A stretch of DNA of 64,000 nucleotides from Thomasclavelia spiroformis DSM 1552 (GCF_025149465.1 NZ_CP102275.1:1736001-1800000); one strand, 5' to 3'; numbered from the stretch's first letter, positions 16,576 through 26,087 are shown. Notes: generated by a model from the sequence alone, not told the origin. Program-made: numbers and translations.

Positions 16576-18447
16576 TTAATATCTTTGATATTTTAAAGAT
16601 TTAACAGGATCCAAACGACTAGTATAATAAGCTGGAAAACAACTACTAAGTAATCCAAAAAATAGTGCTCCTATATATATAATTATTAATAACTGATTAT
16701 CAATTTGAATAAAAGCCTTGGATAAATTTAATTGTAATCCCATTTCAACAATCTCATTAATTAGATTAACTAATTGATTAAAAATTAAATATGATAACAA
16801 ATATGCTATTGTAACTAACATAAAACATTCAAACAAAACCAATAATCGAAGTTGCAACTTACTAGCTCCTAAACACTTAAAAATCCCAATATCTTTTGTC
16901 TTTTCAACAACTGATAAATACAATACCTCTCCTATTAAAAAACAAGCTGATACAATTGCAAGTAAAGAAAATAAAACCAATACTCGATGTACCTGCAACA
17001 AAAAATCATCAATTCTAGCACTAATATCATCACCTGCAACTTTAAACTCAAAATTCTTATTTTCTTTTCTTAATTTTTCTAAACTTTCATCAACATCAAC
17101 TTGATTATCTATATTAATCATTCCAATTGAAAAAACAAGCTCATTAATATCTTTATCAAATATCTCACTTACATGTTTAACATTAGCTAATTCATTAATA
17201 TAAATAGTATCAAAAACAGTTGTTTCATTGCTGATTCCAACTACTTTTAAAACAACTCTTTTGATAACATCACCATACAAATAATATCCATAGATATTTT
17301 TATTCAACAACTGCTCATAATCTTTATTTAAATGAATCGCTGTAGTTTTTGATAAAATAATTTCATTATCATTTTTAATTTTTCTTCCTTTTTCTAACTT
17401 ATCACTTTTCAATCCTTTAGTCATATCACTAATATAAATAGTTTTATCACCTTGATAACTTTCTTGTAAAGATATTCCCATAAACTCATAATCTTTCATC
17501 TCACCATATAAATATGTAATATCTTTATTATTTTTTAAATCAACTAAATCTTGATACTTTAAAGGAATATTATTACGTGTTTGTAAAGATATAAGCTGAC
17601 TTGGAAAAATATTACTGAGTTGTTTTTGAATTTGTTTAGTTAGTGAATCACTTAAAGTAAAAGTAATCATAATACATAGCAGTGCCATTACAACACCTGT
17701 TACAATTTTTGTATTTCTAAAAAAATCAGCTCGGTATTGCATCAATACTAATTTATATATATCAAACGGATTTTTCTTTTCTTTAAGACGACAATAAAAA
17801 TTATCACTTTTATCTTTTCGATATTTACCTAACAATTTACCATTTTGAAAAGTAAATACTTGATTTGCATACTGATAAGCAAGTTGTTCATTATGAGTAA
17901 TTACAATTACTAATCTTTCCTTTGCTTCTTGTTTTAATAATTCAAAAATTACTTTTGCATTATCGTCATCTAAAGATCCTGTCGGTTCATCACAAAGCAA
18001 GATATCTACATTTTTTATCATTGCTCTTAACATTGCTACTCTTTGCTTTTGCCCTCCTGATAAAAGTACTGGTTTCTTTTTTAAAAAAGATGTTAGTTCT
18101 AATTTTTCACGACGATCTTCTATTTCCCTTTTGAAGATTATATTACCAAAAAATCTTGGTAGTATATAGTTTTCCTTAGCATTTAACCAATTGACTAAAT
18201 TAAAATTTTGGAAAATAAAGCCTACATGTTTTCGACAATAATTTTTGATCGTTTTAATATTTTGTTGATCAAATAATACCTCACCATCATATTCTTGATC
18301 AATTCCTCCTAAAATATTTAATAATGTTGTTTTACCGCAACCTGACTTTCCTACAATCACAATCATTCCCGTACTTGGAAAACAAATTGACAAATTATCA
18401 ATAATGATATCATCATATCGTTTAGATAACTTTTTTATCTCTAACAT
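16576..18447 (-). CDS. ABC transporter, fused ATPase and FtsX-type permease (second of pair)
   Basis: 623 residues. N-terminal ATPase (1 to about 220): Walker A GKSGCGKTT (33-41), signature LSGGQKQR, Walker B ILLCDEPTG, H-loop VITHN. A membrane segment (about 240-265) is followed by an extracytoplasmic domain of about 200 residues and three C-terminal membrane segments of the FtsX/MacB type. Such proteins do not export through a channel in the classic way but act as mechanotransmission pumps in peptide export or resistance. It lies 5 bp behind a homologous gene; both probably form a heterodimer. The substrate is unknown, and no two-component system or precursor peptide lies nearby. Confidence 0.85.
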   Translation of the reverse strand: MLEIKKLSKRYDDIIIDNLSICFPSTGMIVIVGKSGCGKTTLLNILGGIDQEYDGEVLFDQQNIKTIKNYCRKHVGFIFQNFNLVNWLNAKENYILPRFFGNIIFKREIEDRREKLELTSFLKKKPVLLSGGQKQRVAMLRAMIKNVDILLCDEPTGSLDDDNAKVIFELLKQEAKERLVIVITHNEQLAYQYANQVFTFQNGKLLGKYRKDKSDNFYCRLKEKKNPFDIYKLVLMQYRADFFRNTKIVTGVVMALLCIMITFTLSDSLTKQIQKQLSNIFPSQLISLQTRNNIPLKYQDLVDLKNNKDITYLYGEMKDYEFMGISLQESYQGDKTIYISDMTKGLKSDKLEKGRKIKNDNEIILSKTTAIHLNKDYEQLLNKNIYGYYLYGDVIKRVVLKVVGISNETTVFDTIYINELANVKHVSEIFDKDINELVFSIGMINIDNQVDVDESLEKLRKENKNFEFKVAGDDISARIDDFLLQVHRVLVLFSLLAIVSACFLIGEVLYLSVVEKTKDIGIFKCLGASKLQLRLLVLFECFMLVTIAYLLSYLIFNQLVNLINEIVEMGLQLNLSKAFIQIDNQLLIIIYIGALFFGLLSSCFPAYYTSRLDPVKSLKYQRY

Positions 18448-18452
18448 CTTAA

Positions 18453-20288
18453 TTAATCCTCCTTCAACAATACACTCATATCCATTTTACTAATTTGAAA
18501 GCTTGTTATAATTCCCACCAAAAAACATGCTCCAATGTAAATTAAAATCATAACAAAATACAAATCATACTTAGATAAAAATAATTTTGGTAAAATAAAT
18601 AAATCCGGTATCTTAAATATCAGATCACTTATTTTAAAAATATCAATTATCATCAATAAAAATTGTGAAATTAACATTGCTATGATCCCTATTATCATTC
18701 CTACCAATGCTGCTTCTTTAGCAAACAATCCCTTTGTTTTATTCAATAACAAGCCATTAGATAACATTAAACATATATCTTTTTTTCTTTCAATTAAGAT
18801 TGTTTTTAAAATAATTGAAATTAAAATCAATGAAATACCAAAACTTATTACTAAAAAGCAAATAGCAACCATTATTGCCATATCAATTAATGTACGATAA
18901 CTATTAAAATATTCATTATGTAAATTAATAACAAAATAATCTTGATCATATTTTTTTACCAATTGTTGATAATTTTTACTTTTAACAATCACGCTTGCTT
19001 TACTAATTATTTTTTCTTGTAAGTTTTTATCAAGATAATTACTATCAATATAAACATTAATCCCATTATTTACATTATCATTGATAATTGCACAAATAGT
19101 TAATGAGAATTTTTGTTTATCTATAATAAAATCAAGCTTATCATTAACTTTTATATTATATTTTTTAAATGCATCTTGATTTATCATTATTTCATTTTCA
19201 TAATCAGGATAACTACCTTCAACAAAATCAATATTATTACTTTTATAAACCTGATAACTTGTTAAATAAATTTCTTTATCATTTTTAAAACTACCCAAAT
19301 TAAAATCAAGTTTATAAGAAAGTCGATTAATTAATTTATCTTTTTTTAATCCACTAATTTGTTCATCACTAAAAAATATTTGGTCATAATCCTTTTTACT
19401 AATTTCTATGATTTCTTTAAGTGGATCACTATTAAAATTACTTTTTAAATATTCCCATCCACCATTTATACCACTTATCAACAAAACAAAAGTACAAACT
19501 GCAAAAATTTGCGAACATAACATCATTATTATCTTATTTCTTTGATAAATTATTTGTCTTTTCAAATAAAAATTTAAACTACTTACTTTTTTAGTTATAT
19601 TAAAAAAATATTTATGATAGTCAATTGCATGATGAAAATCATAAATATTTTGTCTGCTATCCAAATCTATAATCATTTTAGTATATTTAGATACTAAATT
19701 AAAATTATGTGAAATAATAATAACTAAATGCTTTTTTGAATACCATTTTAAAAGTTTCATTACCTCATTTGCCATTTGATCGTTTAATGCTCCAGTTGGT
19801 TCATCTGCAAGTAAAATTGGTGTATTACATAAAAAAGCTCGAACTAAGCTGACTCTTTGTTTTTGTCCTCCAGATAATTCTCGAGGGAATTTTTTTAATA
19901 ATGAGGTAATTTCTAATTTATCACTAAATTGATATAGTTTATCTAATGAAAATGACTTTCCTTTTATCTTAGCTAGTAAAACTATATTTTCTTGTACTGT
20001 TAGTGACTCTACTAAATTATAAAACTGATAAACATAACTTATATAGTTACTTTGATATTCACTAATTTGACGATAATCCAATTCATATCCATCTATCAAT
20101 ACTTTTCCACTACATGGTTTTTCAATTCCAGCAATTAAATTTAATAATGTCGATTTTCCACTACCACTTTTACCTATAATTGCTACCATTCCAATTTTAG
20201 GAAATTTAACTGTAAAATCATTAATAATTATTTGTTTATTTTTGTCATATGTATAAAATTTTGTAACATGTTCAAGTTGTAATACCAT
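18453..20288 (-). CDS. ABC transporter, fused ATPase and FtsX-type permease (first of pair)
   Basis: 611 residues, same architecture as its downstream partner: ATPase domain with Walker A GKSGSGKST (39-47), signature LSGGQKQR, Walker B ILLADEPTGAL and H-loop IISHN; then one membrane segment (about 255-275), an extracytoplasmic domain with no obvious motif, and three C-terminal membrane segments. AAGGAGA precedes the ATG. The start codons of this gene and the divergent radical SAM gene are only 38 bp apart, so its promoter must overlap the start of that gene. The substrate is unknown; antimicrobial peptides or lipoproteins are possible from family knowledge. Confidence 0.85.
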   Translation of the reverse strand: MVLQLEHVTKFYTYDKNKQIIINDFTVKFPKIGMVAIIGKSGSGKSTLLNLIAGIEKPCSGKVLIDGYELDYRQISEYQSNYISYVYQFYNLVESLTVQENIVLLAKIKGKSFSLDKLYQFSDKLEITSLLKKFPRELSGGQKQRVSLVRAFLCNTPILLADEPTGALNDQMANEVMKLLKWYSKKHLVIIISHNFNLVSKYTKMIIDLDSRQNIYDFHHAIDYHKYFFNITKKVSSLNFYLKRQIIYQRNKIIMMLCSQIFAVCTFVLLISGINGGWEYLKSNFNSDPLKEIIEISKKDYDQIFFSDEQISGLKKDKLINRLSYKLDFNLGSFKNDKEIYLTSYQVYKSNNIDFVEGSYPDYENEIMINQDAFKKYNIKVNDKLDFIIDKQKFSLTICAIINDNVNNGINVYIDSNYLDKNLQEKIISKASVIVKSKNYQQLVKKYDQDYFVINLHNEYFNSYRTLIDMAIMVAICFLVISFGISLILISIILKTILIERKKDICLMLSNGLLLNKTKGLFAKEAALVGMIIGIIAMLISQFLLMIIDIFKISDLIFKIPDLFILPKLFLSKYDLYFVMILIYIGACFLVGIITSFQISKMDMSVLLKED

Positions 20289-20301
20289 ATTTTTCTCCTT
20301 G

Positions 20302-20310
20302 TGTTATAAT
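20302..20310 (+). promoter_or_regulatory. Extended -10 promoter of the radical SAM gene
   Basis: TGTTATAAT 17 bp before the start codon. Transcription would begin almost at the ribosome-binding site, giving a nearly leaderless message. Confidence 0.5.
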
Positions 20311-20326
20311 ATCTTAGGTGATAAAA

Positions 20327-21268
20327 ATGAATGTTTTTAAATTTAGTAATGATAACAAGCGTTATCACACTTTTAATTATTATTTAAAAAATAAATATCA
20401 TCATAAAGTTGCCAAAGTAAGTCTTAATGCCAATTTTACTTGTCCAAATCGTGATGGTACTAAAGGAATTGGTGGTTGCATTTTTTGTAGTAGTAGTGGT
20501 TCTGGTGATTTTGCGGGAAATGTAAAAGATTCACTTGAAAAACAGTTTGATGATGTTAGTGCGGTTTTACAAAAAAAATGGCCTGGTTGTAGATATATTG
20601 CTTATTTTCAAGCTAATAGTAATACATATGGTCCCGTAGAAAAACTACGCGATTGTATTGAACCATTTATAAACAAAAAAGACGTAGTTGCAATTAGTAT
20701 TGCAACTCGTCCTGATTGTTTAGAAGATGATATATTAAAATATTTAGATAGCGTTAATAAGCGATGCGATTTATGGATTGAATTAGGATTACAGACAATC
20801 CATGATAAAACAGCTAAATTAATTAATCGTGGTCATAGTTATTTAGAATTTATTAATGGTTTAAATAAATTACGCCAGCTTAATATTAATGTTTGTGTCC
20901 ACATTATCAATGGTTTACCTTTTGAAACTCATGAGATGATGCTAACAACAGTTAAAGAAATCGGTAAATTAGATATTCAAGCTTTAAAAATTCATATGCT
21001 TTATGTAATAAAAAATACTAAGTTAAACCAAATATATCAAAACAATGAATTTACTATGCTTACTCGTGATGAATATATTGATTTAGTTACTGAACAATTA
21101 AGTTATTTACCAGAAAATATTGTAATTGAACGTCTAACTGGAGATGGTAATGTTGATAATCTTGTTGCTCCTGACTGGTCAATTAAAAAAGTTACTATTT
21201 TAAACGATATCGATAAGTTAATGGTCAAGAAAAATTATGTTCAAGGTTGCAACCTTGTCCAAAAATAA
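20327..21268 (+). CDS. Radical SAM protein of the TIGR01212/YhcC type
   Basis: About 313 residues. The cysteine motif lies in FTCPNRDGTKGIGGCIFCSS, the expanded CxxxCxxC-type cluster binding site of this Elp3-like subgroup, followed by YFQANSNTYGP and IATRPDCL. The family binds a 4Fe-4S cluster and S-adenosylmethionine; its substrate is not established, with an RNA or tRNA role suspected from relation to Elp3. Start: AGGTGA is 4-5 nt before the ATG at 20327; the GTG at 20318 is part of that site. It is divergent from the ABC pair. Confidence 0.88.
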   Translation: MNVFKFSNDNKRYHTFNYYLKNKYHHKVAKVSLNANFTCPNRDGTKGIGGCIFCSSSGSGDFAGNVKDSLEKQFDDVSAVLQKKWPGCRYIAYFQANSNTYGPVEKLRDCIEPFINKKDVVAISIATRPDCLEDDILKYLDSVNKRCDLWIELGLQTIHDKTAKLINRGHSYLEFINGLNKLRQLNINVCVHIINGLPFETHEMMLTTVKEIGKLDIQALKIHMLYVIKNTKLNQIYQNNEFTMLTRDEYIDLVTEQLSYLPENIVIERLTGDGNVDNLVAPDWSIKKVTILNDIDKLMVKKNYVQGCNLVQK

Positions 21269-21294
21269 AAAGCCCTTTTGGGCTTTTTATTTTG
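21261..21294. terminator. Bidirectional terminator between radical SAM gene and hpf
   Basis: Perfect 13-bp stem AAATAAAAAGCCC/GGGCTTTTTATTT around TTTT, with T runs on both strands. It serves the convergent genes on each side. Confidence 0.9.
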
Positions 21295-21318
21295 TTAAAT
21301 TACAACATTAAAATTATA

Positions 21319-21846
21319 TTAATCTGTTTCAATTAAACCATAGTCACCATCATTACGACGATATACTATGCTTATAGAATCACTTTCAGCATCACGATAA
21401 ACGAAGAATGAATGTCCAATCAATTCCATTTGCATAATTGCTTCTTCCATATCCATTGGCTTAGGTGTAATAGATTTTACTTTTACTAAAACATCATCGT
21501 CTGTTTCAACATCTTCAATTGAAGATAAGTTGAACGCAAGTTTATTATCTTTTGATTTACGACTTAATCTAGTTTTGTACTTTCTAATTTGCCCTTCTAG
21601 TTTATCTACTACTAAATCCATTGCAGTATATAAGTCACTATCTACTACTTCAGCTCTTAAAAGTACATATTCAGTAGGAATCGTAACTTCAAGTTTTTGT
21701 CCATAAGGATAAACTCGACATAATACTTTTGCTTCAACATTGTCACTTACAATGAAATATTTATCTAGTTTAGATAATTTATCTGAAATTTTTGATTCGA
21801 TTGCTTCTGTGATTTCAATGTTTTTTCCTCTTACTGAGATTTTCAT
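21319..21846 (-). CDS. hpf: Ribosome hibernation promoting factor, long form
   Basis: 175 residues, the long HPF that dimerises 70S ribosomes into inactive 100S particles in stationary phase. The N-terminal domain (1 to about 100, MKISVRGKNIEITEAIES, PYGQKLEVTIPTEYVLLRAE) binds the 30S decoding site; the C-terminal domain (about 118-175, KSITPKPMDMEEAIMQMELI, FFVYRDAESDSISIVYRRND) mediates dimerisation. AAAGGAGGAATT precedes the ATG. It is a single gene with a terminator. Confidence 0.95.
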   Translation of the reverse strand: MKISVRGKNIEITEAIESKISDKLSKLDKYFIVSDNVEAKVLCRVYPYGQKLEVTIPTEYVLLRAEVVDSDLYTAMDLVVDKLEGQIRKYKTRLSRKSKDNKLAFNLSSIEDVETDDDVLVKVKSITPKPMDMEEAIMQMELIGHSFFVYRDAESDSISIVYRRNDGDYGLIETD

Positions 21847-21941
21847 AAGAATTCCTCCTTTGTATATGAATATTATACAATATAAATTTATAAAATAATA
21901 CTTATATTATATATAAAATTTACATTATTTTAACCAAACAT

Positions 21942-21975
21942 AAAAAAACACTCGATAAATCGAGCATTTTTTCTA
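21942..21975 (-). terminator. metK terminator
   Basis: TGCTCGA-TTTA-TCGAGTG stem followed by TTTTTTTA on the minus strand, just after the metK stop. Confidence 0.85.
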
Positions 21976-23115
21976 TAAATATTTTTTTAAAATTTCTACT
22001 TTATCTAGCTTTTCCCATGGTAAATTAATATCACCACGTCCAAAATGACCATAAGCAGCTGTTTTTAAATAAATTGGTTGACGTAATTTTAACGTATCAA
22101 TAATTCCTCCTGGTGTTAAATCAAAGTTTTCTTTGATTGCCTTTAAAATAACATCATGGCTAACATGTTCAGTTCCATATGTTTCAATAAAAATAGATGT
22201 TGGCTCTTTTACCCCGATTGCATACGAAATTTGAATTTCAATTTTATCACATAAATCAGCTGCCACAATATTTTTAGCAATATATCTAAGCATATATGCT
22301 GCTGAACGGTCAACTTTAGATGGATCTTTTCCACTAAATGCCCCACCACCATGACGAGCTGAGCCACCATATGTATCAACAATAATCTTACGTCCTGTTA
22401 AACCAGTATCACCATGAGGACCACCAATTACAAAACGTCCAGTTGGATTGATCAATACTTTATAATCAGTATTTAAGTTATATTTCTTTACCACTGCATC
22501 CATTATTTCTTCTTTAATATAACATTTAAACTCTGCTTCTTTAAAATCAGGATCATGTTGTATTGACATTAAAATTGTATCAATTCGTGGTTCACTTTCT
22601 GTATAATCAATAGTTACTTGTGCTTTCATATCAGGACGAGCATATTTAAATTCACCGCTATCTTTCTTTTCAGTTGCAACACGCACTAAATGGTGAGCAA
22701 TTGAAATTGGTAGAGGCATATACCCTTCTGTTTCTTTACAGGCAAAACCAAACATAATTCCTTGATCTCCAGCACCACCGACTTCATCATTTGTACCTAA
22801 TGCAATATCTGATGATTGTAAATCCATAACTACTTGAATTTTACATGTACGATAATCTATACCTTTTTCATTATCATCATATCCGATATCTTTTAAAACA
22901 TCACGAGCAACTTGCTCATAATCAACTTTAGCATTAGTAGTAATTTCACCACCAATAACAACTAAATTTGTAGTAGCAAATACTTCACAAGCTACACGAG
23001 AATTAGGATCTTCACTTAAACACGCATCAAGAATAGCATCGCTAATTTGATCACAAACTTTATCTGGATGACCTTTAGATACTGATTCTGAAGTAAATAA
23101 TATTTTTTCTTTCAT
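21973..23115 (-). CDS. metK: S-adenosylmethionine synthase
   Basis: Makes S-adenosylmethionine from methionine and ATP. 380 residues, normal length. Signatures: ESVSKGHPDKVCDQISDAIL at the N-terminus, GAGDQGIMFGFAC (the GAGDQG motif), and GGGAFSGKDPSKVDRSAAY (phosphate loop). Start: AAAGGAGAAAG lies just before the ATG at 23115; in-frame codons further upstream run through the riboswitch terminator and are rejected. It is controlled by a SAM riboswitch in its leader. Confidence 0.97.
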   Translation of the reverse strand: MKEKILFTSESVSKGHPDKVCDQISDAILDACLSEDPNSRVACEVFATTNLVVIGGEITTNAKVDYEQVARDVLKDIGYDDNEKGIDYRTCKIQVVMDLQSSDIALGTNDEVGGAGDQGIMFGFACKETEGYMPLPISIAHHLVRVATEKKDSGEFKYARPDMKAQVTIDYTESEPRIDTILMSIQHDPDFKEAEFKCYIKEEIMDAVVKKYNLNTDYKVLINPTGRFVIGGPHGDTGLTGRKIIVDTYGGSARHGGGAFSGKDPSKVDRSAAYMLRYIAKNIVAADLCDKIEIQISYAIGVKEPTSIFIETYGTEHVSHDVILKAIKENFDLTPGGIIDTLKLRQPIYLKTAAYGHFGRGDINLPWEKLDKVEILKKYL

Positions 23116-23134
23116 TTTCTTTCTCCTTTTACAA

Positions 23135-23279
23135 ATAAAAAAGCTTCCTAAAGAGAAAGCATACATAGTTAGGAAGCCTTCTCTCATTGTTCAAGTATAT
23201 AACTTGCTCAGTTAGGCACCTTCTAAAAATAGGGTTGCCACTACATCATAGATCTTCATCTAGTAGTTCTTAATAAGAG
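23135..23279 (-). ncRNA. SAM-I (S-box) riboswitch
   Basis: Leader of metK. P1 pairs CTCTTATT (23279-23272) with AATGAGAG (23188-23181); the core contains GATGAAG, GGCAACC, AAGGTGC and GCAAG blocks in S-box order. A terminator stem GCTTCCTAA/TTTAGGAAGC with six T follows (23178-23137). When SAM is high, transcription should stop before metK. The GGTGCC-TAA spacing deviates slightly from the usual GGTGCTAA. Confidence 0.85.
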
Positions 23280-23407
23280 TCTTTTTTATTTATTTCTTGT
23301 ATTTGTTCTTTTGTAAGTGAGGTAATTATTCCAATTAACTCATCATCTAAACCAATATCCAATAAGATACTGGCAATCATTTTTTGTTGTCTAATATTTT
23401 CTTGCAT
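23270..23407 (-). CDS. Small protein of 45 residues overlapping the riboswitch
   Basis: Not recognised. Starts at an ATG (23407) with AGGTGA 5 nt upstream and reads MQENIRQQKMIASILLDIGL and onward to NKKDSY; mostly helical, charged, no membrane segment. The open frame extends upstream to an ATG at 23518, which would add a hydrophobic helix (YVSVVFGILLFKLCKL) but has no ribosome-binding site. Its stop codon falls in the first strand of the riboswitch P1 stem, so a transcript covering it enters the aptamer. It may be real or fortuitous. Confidence 0.4.
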   Translation of the reverse strand: MQENIRQQKMIASILLDIGLDDELIGIITSLTKEQIQEINKKDSY

Positions 23408-23578
23408 ACTATCACCTAAACATAGTTTGCATAATTTAAATAATAATATTCCAAAAACAACAGATACATAATAATATATTCGATAAAATATTGCAAGCAA
23501 TTTATTTGATACTATCATTCTATCATGATTTATAGCTTATTTCATCTTATAATAGTATCAGATTAATCTCAAATTTTA

Positions 23579-23830
23579 TTAATATTCCATACCTTCTAAT
23601 ACATTTTTAACTTCTAAAACACCAGGTACTTCTTCCATTAAAATTTGTTCAACACCATCTTTTAATGTTTCATCAAGCATTGCACAACCTGCACAAGCTC
23701 CTAACATTTTTACATAAACGATTCCATCTTTAAAATCAACTAATTCAATATCGCCACCATCACGATTTAAATATGGACGAAGTTTATTTATAACTTTTTC
23801 TATTTCTTCGATTGTACTCATATTTTCCAT
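23579..23830 (-). CDS. NifU-like C-terminal domain protein
   Basis: 83-residue Nfu-type scaffold that carries or delivers Fe-S clusters. CAGC with C46 and C49 is the cluster-binding pair, within YVKMLGACAGCAMLDETLKD; RPYLNRDGGDIELVDF is the family N-terminal signature. AAGGAG lies 9 nt before the ATG. It is a single gene, away from the suf operon at 38-43 kb, with which it probably cooperates. Confidence 0.92.
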   Translation of the reverse strand: MENMSTIEEIEKVINKLRPYLNRDGGDIELVDFKDGIVYVKMLGACAGCAMLDETLKDGVEQILMEEVPGVLEVKNVLEGMEY

Positions 23831-24035
23831 TTATAACATCTCCTTATCTTTGTGTATATTTTAACACTTTAAACTAATTATTAGAACTTATAAAAGTGAA
23901 TATACAATATTTTATTTATAATCTATAAAAATTGCAATAATATTAACAAATTTTATTTTCTTGATTTTTTTTGATTTTTAAAATATGAAAATTCATAATA
24001 AAAATTATTAAAATGAAATATTTTTATTCAGATTA

Positions 24036-24044
24036 TGTTATAAT
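24036..24044 (+). promoter_or_regulatory. Extended -10 promoter of the S1-domain gene and pgi
   Basis: TGTTATAAT 24 bp before the start codon, no good -35 at 17 bp. The same 9-mer occurs at 20302. Confidence 0.55.
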
Positions 24045-24067
24045 ATTAAAGCAAGGAGTGATTATAA

Positions 24068-24445
24068 ATGGTCCCAAAAGTAAACCGTGGAGATATCGTT
24101 GATGTAAAAATTACGGGTATACAGCCTTATGGTGCTTTTGCAAGCTTACCAGATAATTCAACTGGATTGATTCATATTTCAGAGATATCTGATAAATTCG
24201 TCAAAAGCATTGATAGCTTTGTAAAAGTTGGTGAATTCATTAAAGTTAAAGTGATTGATTTTGATGAAGAAACCAACCACGCTAAATTAAGTTTAAAGGC
24301 CATTGATAATCGATATCGCAGGCGAAATAAACGTGTCTACTATAAAAATCCTAGACGCTCAATCGTTGAAACGCCTAATGGTTTTACACCACTAGCTAAA
24401 GCCATGGAAAAATGGCTTAAACAAGGAATTACGGAGGAAAATTAA
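24068..24445 (+). CDS. S1 RNA-binding domain protein (YugI/GSP13-like)
   Basis: 125 residues: one S1 domain (about 5-77: [51 protein letters not shown]) and a basic tail ([16 protein letters not shown]). Proteins of this type (general stress protein 13, CvfD) bind the ribosome or mRNA and tune translation. AAGGAG precedes the ATG. It ends 1 bp before pgi, so both are translated from one message; the functional reason for the pairing is not obvious. Confidence 0.87.
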   Translation: MVPKVNRGDIVDVKITGIQPYGAFASLPDNSTGLIHISEISDKFVKSIDSFVKVGEFIKVKVIDFDEETNHAKLSLKAIDNRYRRRNKRVYYKNPRRSIVETPNGFTPLAKAMEKWLKQGITEEN

Positions 24446-24446
24446 A

Positions 24447-25727
24447 ATGATTACATTAGATTTATCAAAAGCAAAATTAAATGAAAACTTAGAATCATAC
24501 AAAGATACTGTTAAAGAAATTCATGATATGATTCATAATAAAACAGGAGCTGGTAATGATTTTTTAGGTTGGGTTGAATTACCAGAAAATTATGATAAAG
24601 CTGAAGTAGAGTTAATTAAAAAAACTGCTGCTAATTTAAAAGAAAAAACTGATGTATTACTAGTTTGTGGAATTGGTGGTTCTTATTTAGGAGCACGTGC
24701 TGCAATTGAAGCAATCAACGGTTTATATCCTAAAAATAAAGTAGAGATAATTTATGTAGGAAATACTTTTTCATCTAACTATATTAAACAAGTTGCTGAA
24801 TATATTGAAGGTAAAGATTTTGCAATTAACGTCATTTCTAAATCTGGTACTACTACTGAAACATCAATTGCATTTAGAATTTTTAAAGAAATGTGTGAAG
24901 CTAAATATGGTAAAGAAGGTGCAAGAGAAAGAATCGTTGCAACAACCGATAAAGCGCGTGGAGCTTTAAAAACTTTAGCAACTGAAGAAGGTTATACGAC
25001 TTTTGTAATTCCTGATGATGTAGGTGGTCGTTATTCAGTATTAACTCCAGTTGGACTATTCCCTATTGCAATGGCTGGTATTGATATTGATGAAATGTTA
25101 AAAGGTGCTAATGATGCAATGAATAAATATAGTAACCCTGATTTAGATCAAAATGATGCATATAAATATGGTGTTGCACGTCAAATTTTACACAAAGCAG
25201 GATATAGTGCTGAAATGTTTGTAACTTATGAATTACAATTAGCTATGGTTGCTGAATGGTGGAAACAATTATACGGTGAATCAGAAGGTAAAGAAGGAAA
25301 AGGTATTTTACCTACTAGTGCTACTTTTTCAACTGATTTACACTCATTAGGTCAATTTATTCAAGAAGGTTCTAAAGTATTATATGAAACAATTTTACAA
25401 ATTAATGAACCAATGGGTGATATGATTATTCCAAATGATAAAGATGATTTAGATGGTTTAAACTATCTAGCTGGAAAATCTGTTGATTTTGTAAATAAAA
25501 AAGCTTGCCAAGGAACTATTGATGCCCATGTAAATACAGGTAATGTTCCAAATATTTTAATTACTTTAGATAAAATGGATGCATATAGTTTTGGTTACAT
25601 GGTTTACTTCTTTGAAAAATCATGTGCAATGTCTGTATACTTATTAGGGGTTAATCCATTCAATCAACCTGGGGTTGAAGTTTATAAGAAAAACATGTTT
25701 AAATTATTAGGTAAACCTGGATATTAA
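24447..25727 (+). CDS. pgi: Glucose-6-phosphate isomerase
   Basis: Interconverts glucose 6-phosphate and fructose 6-phosphate. 426 residues, the short bacterial form. Motifs: [15 protein letters not shown] and [16 protein letters not shown] (sugar phosphate binding), [29 protein letters not shown] with the catalytic Glu, and a Lys/His region near the C-terminus. GGAGGAAAA overlaps the end of the S1 gene. The supply of fructose 6-phosphate also feeds envelope sugar synthesis. Confidence 0.97.
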   Translation: MITLDLSKAKLNENLESYKDTVKEIHDMIHNKTGAGNDFLGWVELPENYDKAEVELIKKTAANLKEKTDVLLVCGIGGSYLGARAAIEAINGLYPKNKVEIIYVGNTFSSNYIKQVAEYIEGKDFAINVISKSGTTTETSIAFRIFKEMCEAKYGKEGARERIVATTDKARGALKTLATEEGYTTFVIPDDVGGRYSVLTPVGLFPIAMAGIDIDEMLKGANDAMNKYSNPDLDQNDAYKYGVARQILHKAGYSAEMFVTYELQLAMVAEWWKQLYGESEGKEGKGILPTSATFSTDLHSLGQFIQEGSKVLYETILQINEPMGDMIIPNDKDDLDGLNYLAGKSVDFVNKKACQGTIDAHVNTGNVPNILITLDKMDAYSFGYMVYFFEKSCAMSVYLLGVNPFNQPGVEVYKKNMFKLLGKPGY

Positions 25728-25730
25728 TAG

Positions 25731-25760
25731 GAAACGATCAATCTTGATCGTTTCTTTTTT
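25731..25760 (+). terminator. pgi terminator
   Basis: GAAACGATCAA/TTGATCGTTTC-type stem with T run right after the pgi stop. Confidence 0.9.
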
Positions 25761-25778
25761 ATTTTTATCATTTTTTTG

Positions 25779-25807
25779 TTGACTTATTAAAAAGTAGATG
25801 ATAATAT
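25779..25807 (+). promoter_or_regulatory. Promoter of the tRNA cluster
   Basis: TTGACT, 17 bp, TAATAT, about 18 bp before the first tRNA. Confidence 0.75.
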
Positions 25808-25825
25808 AAATAGGCACCAAACGAT

Positions 25826-25901
25826 GGAGGTTTAGCTCAGTTGGGAGAGCATCTGCCTTACAAGCAGAGGGTCAGCGGTTCGAGTCCGTTAACCTCCACC
25901 A
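25826..25901 (+). tRNA. tRNA-Val (anticodon TAC)
   Basis: Cloverleaf with GGAGGTT/AACCTCC acceptor stem, anticodon loop CTTACAA, T-loop GGTTCGAGTCC and encoded CCA. 76 nt. Confidence 0.97.
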
Positions 25902-25917
25902 TTAAAATAAAAAATAC

Positions 25918-25993
<76 letters not shown>

Positions 25994-25997
25994 TGAT

Positions 25998-26081
25998 GGA
26001 GGAGTAGCGAAGTGGCTAAACGCGGCTGACTGTAACTCAGTTCCTTTCGGTTCGGTGGTTCGAATCCGCCCTCCTCCACCA
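25998..26081 (+). tRNA. tRNA-Tyr (anticodon GTA)
   Basis: Acceptor GGAGGAG/CTCCTCC, anticodon loop CTGTAAC, long variable arm typical of bacterial tRNA-Tyr, encoded CCA. 84 nt. Confidence 0.97.
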
Positions 26082-26087
26082 TCTTCT

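Noticed and set aside
23116-23187. An upstream extension of metK
   Set aside because: It runs through the riboswitch terminator; AAAGGAG stands directly before the ATG at 23115 and the family N-terminus begins there.
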